A stretch of DNA of 64,000 nucleotides from Penicillus capitatus. Lineage: Eukaryota > Chlorophyta. The notes below the pieces were generated by a model. The model had not been told where the DNA came from and did no database searches. It saw nothing but the letters and a program-made list of their open reading frames with translations. Shown here in pieces: positions 55,001 to 64,000 of the stretch. Positions within the stretch are counted from its first letter, which is position 1. Each line of letters opens with the position of its first letter. Where the stretch lies: positions 1 to 64,000 of the forward strand of contig OZ287719.1 in the NCBI GenBank assembly GCA_965649825.1. Direction: 5' to 3'. The position numbers were made by a program, and so were the translations under genes.

Positions 55001-57185
55001 TCGGTAAGAGTGAGATTGCGGAAGGTGATTTCGGCGAGAGTGAACATACGGATGTTGATAAGGTACAGACAAAGACCGCCGCCGTGTCCCTCATCCACTG
55101 CCGTCAGGTAACGCAGCAGTGTAAAATTCCTGAGCTGCTCATGGAAATCTGGTATCTTGACGTTCGCTTCAGGGAGCGGCTCAAATCGAGCGCCCTCTTG
55201 GACAAATCTCTGCAGCTCAGGTGTCCCCCACGGCAACGCCCTGTTGCCAATAAAGTTGGTATATTCAATCTAGATCATAGACGTCACGTCAGAGGTCGAT
55301 GTGCGAAGACAGAGATGGTACTCGGATGATGAAGAGGATGGCGTGGCCAGGTTCGTAGTAGAGACCGCCGCCGATGGCGGCAGTGTTGTTTCGGAAGATG
55401 CTTCGTTGATCATCGTCATCTCGAACGATGAGGGATGTGAGGGCCAAGCAGGCGATTCCCCCTCCAGTCAAGGCTCTGTTATTTTCAATGACGACACCGC
55501 GGAGGATGACCACTGCTGAGATGGAGAAAAACCGGATGGCCCCGCCGTATCGGTAGGCAATGTTGTTGCGTATCACGACGCCTGCCAAATGCATTCCACC
55601 TAAATCCAGCACCATCTCACACTTTTGAATGCGAGCGAGCACAAAGAGTGACCGATTGTCTCGGCAAAGATGGCGCCGCCAAATGTGGCGGCGCCGTTTT
55701 CGATGTAGGTCAGGGCCGAAGGATCTTGTGGATTTCTTGCGATCACAAGCGATGCTGCACGTATCACGTTTATGCCTGCCCCATAGATCGCACGATTATT
55801 GGCAATTCTGCTGCTCATGACGACGACATTGGCTGACTGAATCAAGATCCCTCCACCCGATGCCAGTCCAACGTTTCCATCGAACACGCACGAGACAACG
55901 GTGTGATTTGCCGTTGCCAGCGGAACGGATTGGATCGCCAAGGCACCGCCCGATCGTGCACGGTTTCGCACAAAGCGGACATTGACAACGGTCCATTCCA
56001 CGTGGATGTCTGCCAACGATTCGTACACAATGGCGCCGCCATAGAATCCATTCCGTCCTCCCAGGACATACGCCAGTCCATCTGGCTGTTCTCCATAGAA
56101 ACCGCGGTTGTCCACAAAGAGAGAGCGCGAGATGTTGAAGGCAGAGGTGTGACCGACACCGAAGCGACGATCGTGAACGACAGCCATGCCGCCGCCGCCA
56201 CGATGTCCCGTATTGTTGGCAAACTGGCAGCGGTGCACGAGGAGATGTGCCGGATTGAGAGCGGCAATAGCGCCTCCCATACCATCCGTTGCCTGTTTCT
56301 GCGTCACGAGTCTGGCCCGAAGGACGTCGTCGATTTTCTGCACCGTTTCGTCGGCTCTGGCAACGTTCTCTTCAAAAATCGATTCTTCGATGCGCAACGA
56401 AACGTGTCGTGCGTTGCGGGAATAGATGGCGCCGCCGGCGATGTCGGCCGCATTGTGGCGAAAAGTGGACGACTGGATATCGAGATCAGCATCGGCGGCA
56501 AAGATGGCCCCTCCATACAATGCGAAATTCTCGTGCCAATGACACGCGACAAATCGCGCCAGCGTCGGATAGCATCGATCTGAAGCGCAGCCATTCACAC
56601 GAACAGCGCCGCCACGGAAGGTGCGACCCAGCTGACCATTCTGGCGAAACTCCATGTCTTCAAAGAGCACTTCCAGCGGTGCACGTGTGTTTTTCCCTGT
56701 CCCATCCACAACCACTCCATGCGTGGCGCATCCCACGACTGACATCGACCGCAATATCAATCCAGTTGCTCTATTCGAAAAGAGTGAGTGAGCGATGATC
56801 CGATTGAGCGATCTCTGTGGTCACACTTTATGCGAAAGGCATTTTGGACAATGCCGGGCGTGCAGCGAATCGTTGTCCGATGTTGCGGATGTCCTTCGAT
56901 CGTCACGTTCGGCACTTCGATGGCAATCTCCGGTCCGAACAGAATCGCATCGCTGCCAAGGCGAATGATCGCATTGGATGTGGCGGTCGATACCGCCTGT
57001 CTCAATTCCAAGTACGTCTCCGCCGTCATCTCTCTTCTCTCTTGCAGTATCTCGCGTCCCCTGTGCTCTCCTACACCACAGACATCCTATCCAGAGGCAC
57101 TGGCCGAGAGGAGATGCATCAGACCGCGGGCGATAGGACCGCATATCAGCAGGAAGCTACAGAGGAGAACGACAACGCGAGGCAT
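52015..57185 (-). CDS. Pmp-like beta-helix/cysteine-rich/polytopic membrane protein B
   Basis: Exons: 57185-57125, 57070-56827, 56770-55653, 55599-55322, 55269-54981, 54930-53690, 53648-53615, 53545-53451, 53399-53309, 53258-52015, all phase-consistent, 1564 residues. Exon 1 is a signal peptide (MPRVVVLLCSFLLICGPIA). Next come GGAIFA/GGAIYS beta-helix repeats of the chlamydial Pmp type, the Cys-rich GCC2/GCC3-like block (CLPGEITQADTCRRCPPEQY, CQGCESNAQCHGG, GFWHSTPFSPIF), and about eight membrane helices. Nearly all intron positions and phases equal those of gene A; exon 4 is 278 nt in both and exon 9 is 91 nt in both. It is probably a large surface receptor or adhesin. Several introns carry paired GTGTGACC and GGTCACTC strings. 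Confidence 0.88.
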
Positions 57186-57326
57186 GTCGTCCATATCTAC
57201 CGATGCGCTCTCTTTTCGGCGCGTTACCCCTCACGCCCGTTATCAGGATAATAAATATCGCTATTCTGCTCAGCGCGTTGCGTCAGTGCAGCCGTTGAGA
57301 GGGTGAATGATGATGATGATTATCTT
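57186..57326. promoter_or_regulatory. Divergent promoter between gene B and AlgH
   Basis: About 140 bp separate the start codons. taataaatatcgc at 57250 is the only AT-rich core. Confidence 0.4.
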
Positions 57327-58413
57327 ATGCGAGCTGAGTCAGCGTGTCTGCCCAGATGCCGTCGCCATCGCCGTCGCGTCGCTGTGTCCGACAGCGAGGT
57401 GTGTGCGATGCGTGCCTCTGTATCTTCTTCGTCCTCTTCCACGACGCGTCGTCGTTTTGCCTCGGTCAGCGATGTGCACGGCCGTTCCACGTCGCCAAAA
57501 TCGTCGCCGCGTCGTCTATCGCGTCGTCGTTGCGCTCAGCGTCCAGTGCGTTGTCGCATGATGTTCGGTCAGCCGGACCAGCCAGAAACGACGCCTCCTG
57601 GTGTACCGGACAGTATCCCGAATACCTCTGTCGAATCAGACTGGCGCAGTTTTCGAGCAAAGCTCGTAGCGCGCTATCCGTCGGCTGAGGAGGAACCTTT
57701 GGAATGGGCCCATCCCCTGCCTGCTCCCGAGCTCGGTTGCGTTCTTGTGGCACATCCTCTCATGTTTGCCAGGCAACAGACATACTTCAATCTCGCTGTC
57801 ATCTTTGTTTTCGTCCATGATCATACTGGCAGCGCCGGTCTCATTCTGAACAAACCAACACGTTACTGCCTCGGCGAGATTGATGTGACCAAGAACGTGG
57901 CAACTGGCTTCGAGGAGAATCCACTCTATCTCGGCGGAGACGTCGGAGAAGACTCGCTCAATCTCCTCCATCGATTCGGTGATCTGGAAAATGCGATCGA
58001 AGTCGTGAAGGGTGTCTACCTTAACGGATTTGAAGCGGCGCAGAAAGCCGTACTGAGAGGCAGCCGAAATCCCGGCGATTTTAAATGGTATGCCCGTTAC
58101 TGTGGCTGGAATCCTGGACAAGTAAGAGATACGTCTCACTGTTTCTCACACAATCAATGCGATTTGTTTGCAGCTGGAGGAGGAATGCAAAAGCGGCGTG
58201 TGGTTTCCAGCTGCGTGCAGTTCGGGCCTCGTTGTCAAGGAACAGAGTGTTTTGCACGGTCCCGCAGATCTGTGGCATCAAGTGATGCAGCTCATGGGAG
58301 GAGAATACAAGGAGCTGTCCGATGTCATTATCGAAACCCACCACAAAAATGATATCGTCCAGATGCCGCCGCCACCGCCGCCACCCGCTGCAACAGACGA
58401 GAACTCGGCCTGA
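57327..58413 (+). CDS. AlgH/UPF0301 (DUF179) family protein
   Basis: Exons 57327-58121 and 58174-58413 with a 52-nt intron give 344 residues if the first in-frame ATG is used; a second ATG at 57408 (MRASVSSSSSSTTRRRF) is equally possible. The domain runs from LEWAHPLPAPELGCVLVAHP through FNLAVIFVFVHDHTGSAGLILNKPT, LYLGGDVGEDSL and DFKWYARYCGWNPGQLEEE to the ADLWHQVM end, the standard AlgH order. The roughly 90-residue Ser/Arg-rich leader resembles an organelle transit region; plant UPF0301 proteins are plastid-located. The C-terminus has an added poly-Pro tail. The biochemical role of the family is not established. Confidence 0.88.
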
Positions 58414-58731
58414 TATCAAGATGAGGGTAGAGGGTCTTGTTTTGAGACGGCTGCTGGATAGCTTCCCAGCTGTCTTTTCAATTCTTGTATTTCATCTCTG
58501 ACAAGCTCCAACTCTTCCATGGTCTGAGTCCTGGGACAACAGAAGACATGGAACTTGACTGGCAGCGATGTTATAGGATGATGACGCCGCCAACCTGGTT
58601 TTGTTCATCATTTCGAGTATCTGCGATAAACTCTGTTCGTCGGAGCGGGTGTGCCTTCGTTGAGATTCCGCGGGCACTTCAGGTTTTTTCTCCTCCTGAT
58701 TAAGAGCATGAATAGTGTGACATCCATTTAA
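58414..58731. other. Convergent 3' region, AlgH and potassium channel
   Basis: No gene is seen. It should hold both 3' UTRs. Confidence 0.4.
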
Positions 58732-61700
58732 TCATCGTCCATATTGTACGAAGGAGATTGATACCTTGGGGATGACACACCGTTGTGATTCATTGTCTGG
58801 AAACGGAGCGCTCGATGACGGATCGCTGTGCAGGACAGATTCGAAACCGTATGCTCCCGGCGGGATGTGTTCGCTTAGTAGATAGATATCATCCTCTGGC
58901 TAGAATAGCATCCACACACCGACGGAGTGACGTGTCAATAGAGTGACCTCAAGAATGAGACGCGATGGAGGATTGGTGTAGACATACGGTGCGGCATTGC
59001 CTCGATGATCCCTTCGTTTTCGGTAGATCCCAAGACAGATCGCTCCTTGTTTGAGCTGACGACGAAAGAGCCGGCCAAACGTCTCGTGTCGAAATTCGCA
59101 AGGCAATGGTACAGCCGTCAGATGAACGGATCGCTTGTTCGATGGCGGCGGGGCATTGGCCATCGAGACCGATTCTCGGTACTGAGAGGTATCGGCCATG
59201 TCATTGCCGACGAGGATCTTACGTATGATCCGTATGATATCTGAGTTGTAGAAGGCCTAATGTACAGCGACGCCTTGTGAGCGAGTCTGTGAGGACTGCT
59301 GAGATCACTTGGCAGAAAAGGGTGTCCATGAAGCCAGAGAGGAAGACCGTTCCGGCGGCAAAGAAGGGAGAGGTGATGAAATTCGCAGTCGAGCCTTTTC
59401 CCCGTTCGAGTCCTGGCATGAGAAAGGCGAGATTGGCGGCGGCGTGGATGTTCATGAAGATCTCGAGCTTAGGATTGATGGCTGTCAGTTGATTGTAGGT
59501 GAGCACCACATCAGCGTCGAGGCGTGCCTCTTGGTAGACGTCGACGGATGGCCCCTCTCTGTTAGGTAAGATGATCGCTTTGTATGCGGAAGCGACGTTG
59601 AGGCGTCTCAGATCACTCATGCTCTTTGCCGATCCCTACAAGGGCAAGCAGTCATTTAGACATGATGTGACAGGTGGCGGCGATGATGTGACGTGGAAGT
59701 AGTAGATGGCTTGGAACATGGAGATCTCATTCCATTTGCGCTCTTCCAGCGATCGGCAGTCGACTAAAACGACGGGAATGACGCGTTTGAGACTGCAGAT
59801 ACGTAGAGGGGCGATGAGATGAAAAAGACTCGGGACGCCGGAGATGCCGAAAATGACGATGTGATCTTTGAAGTCGACCTCCATGATCGACGCCGCCTAC
59901 AGTACACGATAGAATGGATGGCTGAAGAAGGAAGAGGTTCACGTCGAGACTTCGTGGCGATCGACAAACGTGGTAGCGTTGCCGAAGATAGGCGGCTTTC
60001 TGAATCGTGGCGCGCATCATCTGACGTGTTGGGTTCTGGCTCTTGATTCTTAGCAGTCCTGCTTCGTTTGCCGCTCTTAAGTTCTATCGATCACTCGTTA
60101 GATGGTATCGAAAGAGTGCGATCGATCGATCGACCTGCCAGCCACGTCGAGCGCGTGTTCTCGAGGAATCGGTCGAAACGTTCTCATCGTGGATCTGACG
60201 CTCGAAATGATCGAGATCGTTACGCCCGGGCGAGGAGAAAGGAAACTTCGAGGAATGGAATTCTGACGATCATAACGACGACATTTGTGTGGAAAGAGTG
60301 AGAAAGACCCGACGCACCTCCTGCTTGTCTCGAATACTGACCGTCAAGCGAGAGGCTCCTGCCACCTCGCTGGAAGTAATCAGAGAAACGCCCGGCACCT
60401 TTCCGCTGCCAAACCGTTCTCCGCCACGTCCCATTTGGCGCACGATCGAAATCGTCATCCCCCTCGAGTCCCTCTCCGATCGCCACGCCCATCGTTTCGT
60501 CATCGAATCGATCGCCGTCTGCATCTCCTCGCTGCTGCGTCAACGGCGGATCCTCCCATTCCTCTCGCGCCATTCGGAAAGACGATGGGGCTGTCTCTTT
60601 GAGTGCGGAACGAAAATGTGTGAGAGACTGTCGACCAGTGAGACTGCGGCGCAGAGTGATGGACGGCATGTCGTATGCCGCGATCTCGAGGCAGGTCTCG
60701 AGATTGGGCGCGATCACGAAGCCGACGGTCTCGTTGACATCTGTTACGACCTATCGGACAAGCCACTCACGAGAAGGAGCGATCGAGAGAGTGCATCCAT
60801 CCTACGTAGTCCATGGTGGCCATGAGCAGTTGACTGAATTCGACGGCATCCGCTTTGCCTGGTGACATCGTTTTGACAAAAGATCCCATTCGAAGAAGCT
60901 GCTCGGAAGTTGTGGACGTCTCCATCCCGACGAGAATGGCACCGAATCGATCGTAGATGATATTGGCCACTTCGTCGAATCGCTTGTGAAGGAACATGGG
61001 CGACAGCGGCGTACGGTAAATCTCCATCGATGCACCTCTGAGGTACTCCTTCTTCCACGATGCCCCCTTTTCCTATCCATCTCACGCAAACGTCACATCA
61101 TTATGTGTGATCCGTATGATCATCACTCTAGCCGCCAGATGGGTCGAGACGCTGCGACAGAGATTGCAGATGAGGGTGATGAGACCGGGACATCCAAGAC
61201 AGCTCTGAGCGATCATAGCGAGTTTGAGCTCGAGGAGACACAGCACAGAGAAGAAGGGCTTGTACGCCGTCGCGTTCTCCTGCAGTTGGCCCTCTCTTCC
61301 TATCCACGCCTTGTGAGGGCCATCGACAAACGAAGCCAAGTGCATTCTCGAATCGGGGGAGAGAATCTCGATCATGATCCTCGGTATATGTGTGGCATCG
61401 ACAAAGGATTCGCCCCTTAAGTACTGCGAGATCGACAGGGCGATGAGAAGATTTGTCTCGTCCTCGCGTTCCGGCTGAGCGCTGTGTTTATCGCAGAGGA
61501 TAAAAATGGCGGCGGCGCTTCGCACGACGGACCGCAAGAGATCCTACAACATCGCATCGTGTGGCCCTCTCTGCCGACATCCAGGCCACATTGCCTTGCG
61601 GTTCATGGGCGATCCCTGGACGTATGTCAGACGGTCGTCACTTCGAATGAGCGACTCCAGGTCGCGTTCGAGAGGGCAGGGTGAGAGAAGGACGATGTCG

Positions 61701-62786
61701 CTGTCTTCAAATCCGTGGTCTTGGTGATAGAATTCCTCGACGAAATCCATAAAGGCGTCGGTCGTGATGGATCCCGCCATCACGATGTGACGTCCGGCTT
61801 TGTGTGAGACATAGGCGGCGTGTTCGTAGTAGCTGCGCCTGGCCAAGAGCGAGATCAGTTCATTGGTTTGCTGCGGGACGATCGTCGCGACGAGGAGAAT
61901 GGTGAAGACGACGACGAATTTGCCCAGCGTGGTCTCGGGGTGGATATCGCCGTAGCCGACGGTCGCGACAGTGACGGCCGCCCAGTAGAGTCCATCATGA
62001 AACAACGTCAGCTTCAGGGCAGCTTCTTATTAGAAAGCAAAAGAGTGAGATTCGACGCTTGCCTGTTCGTGCTCCGTTTCGAGAAAGGCCCCGGCGGAGC
62101 AGACGATGAGGGTCAGCACCGAGAAACACAGCACGAGGACTTTGCGCTGAATGAGCGAGTCCGTTCGGGTCATCAGCCGATGGACCCTCAGAATTCGAAG
62201 CAGGCGAAGGAGTCGGGCACATCGAAGGAAACCAAAATCGACAAGGGCTGCTCGTCGCAGGGACAGTTCGAGAAAAGGCGGCAGGATGGTGAGCTGATCG
62301 ACGGCGCTCTCCCAGGTGAAGAAGTGCCGCCAGCGGTCTTCAGCAACGAACAGACGCAGCGCGAATTCAGCCGTAAAGAACCCACTGCACGCGAGCTCCA
62401 CGATCCGCGTCGCGATCCCGAGATCCTGCCGCCATACACCAGCCGCCTTTGCGTCGGGGTCGAGGAGGGAGGGATAGGTCAACGAGGTAGGTCTCGAGGA
62501 TGTAGAGGAGGACGGCGAGGATGGAAAGAAAGGCCGAGGCGAAATCGAGCACGCATCCCCAGACGCTGTTCAGCAGACATCTCTTGAGCTGTTTGCTCCA
62601 AGGCACCGTCAAGTAAATGCGTCTCAGCAGCTTCGCGTGTTGTCTAGAAGGGCGCCGCAGCGTGGGCGCGGTTTCCGTCTGGCGTCGTGCCTGAGATGCC
62701 GTCGTCTGAGTCGGATAGCGTCGTGTGGTGGCGAAGGGCCGAGATCTGGAGGAGGTTCCATGTGACGATCGATCTGGTTCGATCAT
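58732..62786 (-). CDS. Slo/BK-type potassium channel with RCK domains
   Basis: Exons worked out: 62786-62484, 62446-62057, 62011-61595, 61543-61127, 61072 onward; later exons include 59884-59636, 59620-59219 and 59199 to about 58950, with the last ending at TGA 58732. S1 lies near LNSVWGCVLDFASAFLSILAVLL (split here: LNSVWGCVLDFA, SAFLSILAVLL); S4 is Arg-rich (FLRCARLLRLLRILRVHRL); the pore signature is TVATVGYGD. RCK1 (RHIVMAGSITTDAFMDFVEEF, LLELKLAMIAQSCL) and RCK2 (HIVIFGISGVPSLFHLIAPL, FITSPFFAAGTVFLSGFMD) match the BK plan. It conducts K+ across a membrane and is likely gated by Ca2+ or another cytosolic ligand; no Ca-bowl Asp run is seen. One intron (61594-61544) has a GC donor (AAG|GCAATG). 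Confidence 0.85.
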
Positions 62787-62816
62787 GGAAAAGACGAAAA
62801 AGCGCTTACCGACGTC

Positions 62817-62898
62817 GATGCGATGGCCGAGTGGTCTAAGGCGCTGGATTTAGGCTCCAGTCCTTTCGAGGGCGTGGGTTCAAATCCCACTCGCATCA
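62817..62898 (+). tRNA. tRNA-Leu (anticodon UAG)
   Basis: 82 nt without intron. Acceptor GATGCGA pairs with TCGCATC; D-arm GCCGAGTGGTCTAAGGC (A-box); anticodon stem CTGGA/TCCAG with loop TTTAGGC; long variable arm as expected for Leu; T-arm GTGGG TTCAAAT CCCAC (B-box). A TTTT at 62904-62907 can end Pol III transcription. It lies 30 bp upstream of the channel gene start, on the other strand. Confidence 0.97.
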
Positions 62899-63609
62899 TC
62901 ATCTTTTGTGTAAGAGAGGAGGAGACTTCGAGCTAGCAAGCAAGCGATCGAGTTGTGGTTATGGCTGTTGTTGTTGTTGACTTCAACAGATTTCATGTGT
63001 AACTTGAACACACAGCGCACCTTCAGAGGTGTCAACGAGTCATTCCCGGGACCCGCCCCGCTTTCCTTCCCCATGAGAGAGTCCAGAGAATCGAAAACTA
63101 TGAACAACAACAACAACACAGTGCATGACATGTTAAAGGATGTACGTCGTGTGCTTATCGTGATGTAAAGAGAGATTAAATCGCGCTATCTTTATTGTTG
63201 TGTTGCGCCGTGTGTTTGTGCATGCATCACAAAAAACAGAGTCAGATTTTCCACATGTTCACCACACAACGTCATGGCAGGAGGGGAGAGTGTTTTCGTG
63301 GGCAGTAAGTACAGAAGGCGAAGGAATTTCAGTGAAATGACGTCAGGGAAAGGAACCGCCTGACCTTCCATCTTTTCCTAACAAACGTAACGCAGCTGCT
63401 GCCTGATCGTTCCCCAATGAGGCTTGAAGGAGACCTTCCACTAAAATGAGCTTCGTCTATGCTCAAGCGCGTGCTCTATGTGCAATCCCGTGCCTAGCTG
63501 AAAGACTGGTACATTGGATGAATAGAAAACACCCAAGGATGGATATATAAAAGTCGTGCCGCGAAAAATTGTACAGATCTGTCACCAGTTCATGATGCTT
63601 CAAAGCAGC
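62899..63609. other. Intergenic, no gene seen
   Basis: It includes short (GTT)n and (AAC)n runs and a TATATAAAAG at about 63543-63552 on the plus strand, with no plus-strand gene I can support after it. Confidence 0.4.
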
Positions 63610-64000
63610 TTATTGCTTGAATGCTGCAAATTCGGCTGGCGTTGTCGGAGGATCTCGTTGGGATGTCGCTCCGTCCAGAGAACGTGTCGTTTGAAGGGAG
63701 GTTATTGCTTCATCTGTGTGCGAAGGCTCGTTGCCATCCAGGCTCAGATGCAACGATCGGTAGCTGTCCAAAAAGACAGGAGCATGAACCGTCGTTGTCG
63801 CCTGGGCAGGATTCACTCTCAAACTGCTGAACTTCTTTGGCACGAGACGAAGACTCTTCTTCTTTTCGGCTACTGGAACGGAGTCCTGATGACTGAAGAA
63901 CGAGGATCGCGTCTGGCTGTCGCCCAGGGGATGCGACGATGTTCTCGCTCCTCCTTGCAAGCCTTCTTCCTTCTCATACTTCTGCAGCATGAGCGACAGT
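63610..64000 (-). CDS. C-terminal end of a gene running off the window
   Basis: The frame is open to the right edge and ends at 63610 (...EFAAFKQ). It is Ser/Thr/Lys-rich and looks disordered, with no domain recognised. The internal Met at 63990 is not necessarily a start. Confidence 0.4.
   Translation of the reverse strand, partial: LSLMLQKYEKEEGLQGGARTSSHPLGDSQTRSSFFSHQDSVPVAEKKKSLRLVPKKFSSLRVNPAQATTTVHAPVFLDSYRSLHLSLDGNEPSHTDEAITSLQTTRSLDGATSQRDPPTTPAEFAAFKQ

Noticed and set aside
55903-56583. 226-codon plus-strand frame
   Set aside because: It is antisense to the beta-helix exon of gene B, which is supported by homology and intron phases.
61820-62587. 255-codon plus-strand frame, highly charged
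   Set aside because: It is antisense to the voltage sensor and pore of the potassium channel.
62880-63131. 83-codon minus-strand frame with a hydrophobic start
   Set aside because: It overlaps the end of the tRNA and an (AAC)n run, and looks like chance.

Overview
The window is nuclear DNA from a gene-dense unicellular eukaryote. It has no prokaryotic operon logic. Almost every gene that can be modelled is cut by very short introns (35-62 nt), four of which appear to use GC-AG borders. It carries a tRNA-Leu and eukaryotic families: HEATR5, JMJD4, a Slo/BK-type potassium channel, a eukaryotic-length SppA, and ankyrin proteins. Two giant proteins combine chlamydial-Pmp-like beta-helix repeats, a GCC2/GCC3 cysteine module and about eight membrane segments, an architecture I associate with algal and other protist genomes. 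An AlgH/UPF0301 protein with an Arg/Ser-rich leader and a membrane-anchored SppA would fit a plastid-bearing alveolate or stramenopile (a chromerid-like alga is my guess), but the lineage is inference.

Layout. 1-2450 and about 18520-22070 are arms of a large inverted repeat. Each arm carries a tandem array of hairpin units; the right arm holds a complete 384-residue ORF whose 3' end is also at the left edge. Between the arms lies Pmp-like gene A (4461-16494, +). Its fourth exon is split by a 6.8-kb Ty3/gypsy-type LTR retrotransposon in antisense orientation (6278-13105, identical 304-bp LTRs, 4-bp target duplication). 16.5-25 kb is repeat-rich and nearly gene-free, with one pseudogene. 25-41 kb is a compact run: coiled-coil gene, SppA, UBA protein, zinc protein, JMJD4, SLX9-like, HEATR5. 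41-51 kb is a cluster of ankyrin genes, two with signal peptides, in which one exon equals one 33-codon repeat. 52-62.8 kb holds Pmp-like gene B (-), AlgH (+) and the BK-type channel (-), followed by tRNA-Leu(UAG) and a gene running off the right edge.

Most notable. The retrotransposon puts an envelope-like segment (signal peptide, basic processing-like site, coiled coil, membrane anchor) in front of Gag and protease in one ORF. The RT/RNaseH/integrase frame is reached by a -1 slippery heptamer that touches the stop codon. No env gene lies after pol. Gene A reads through without a stop when the element and one target-site copy are ignored, so the insertion is recent. Genes A and B share nearly all intron positions, and the matching exon (278 nt in both) independently confirms the insertion point.
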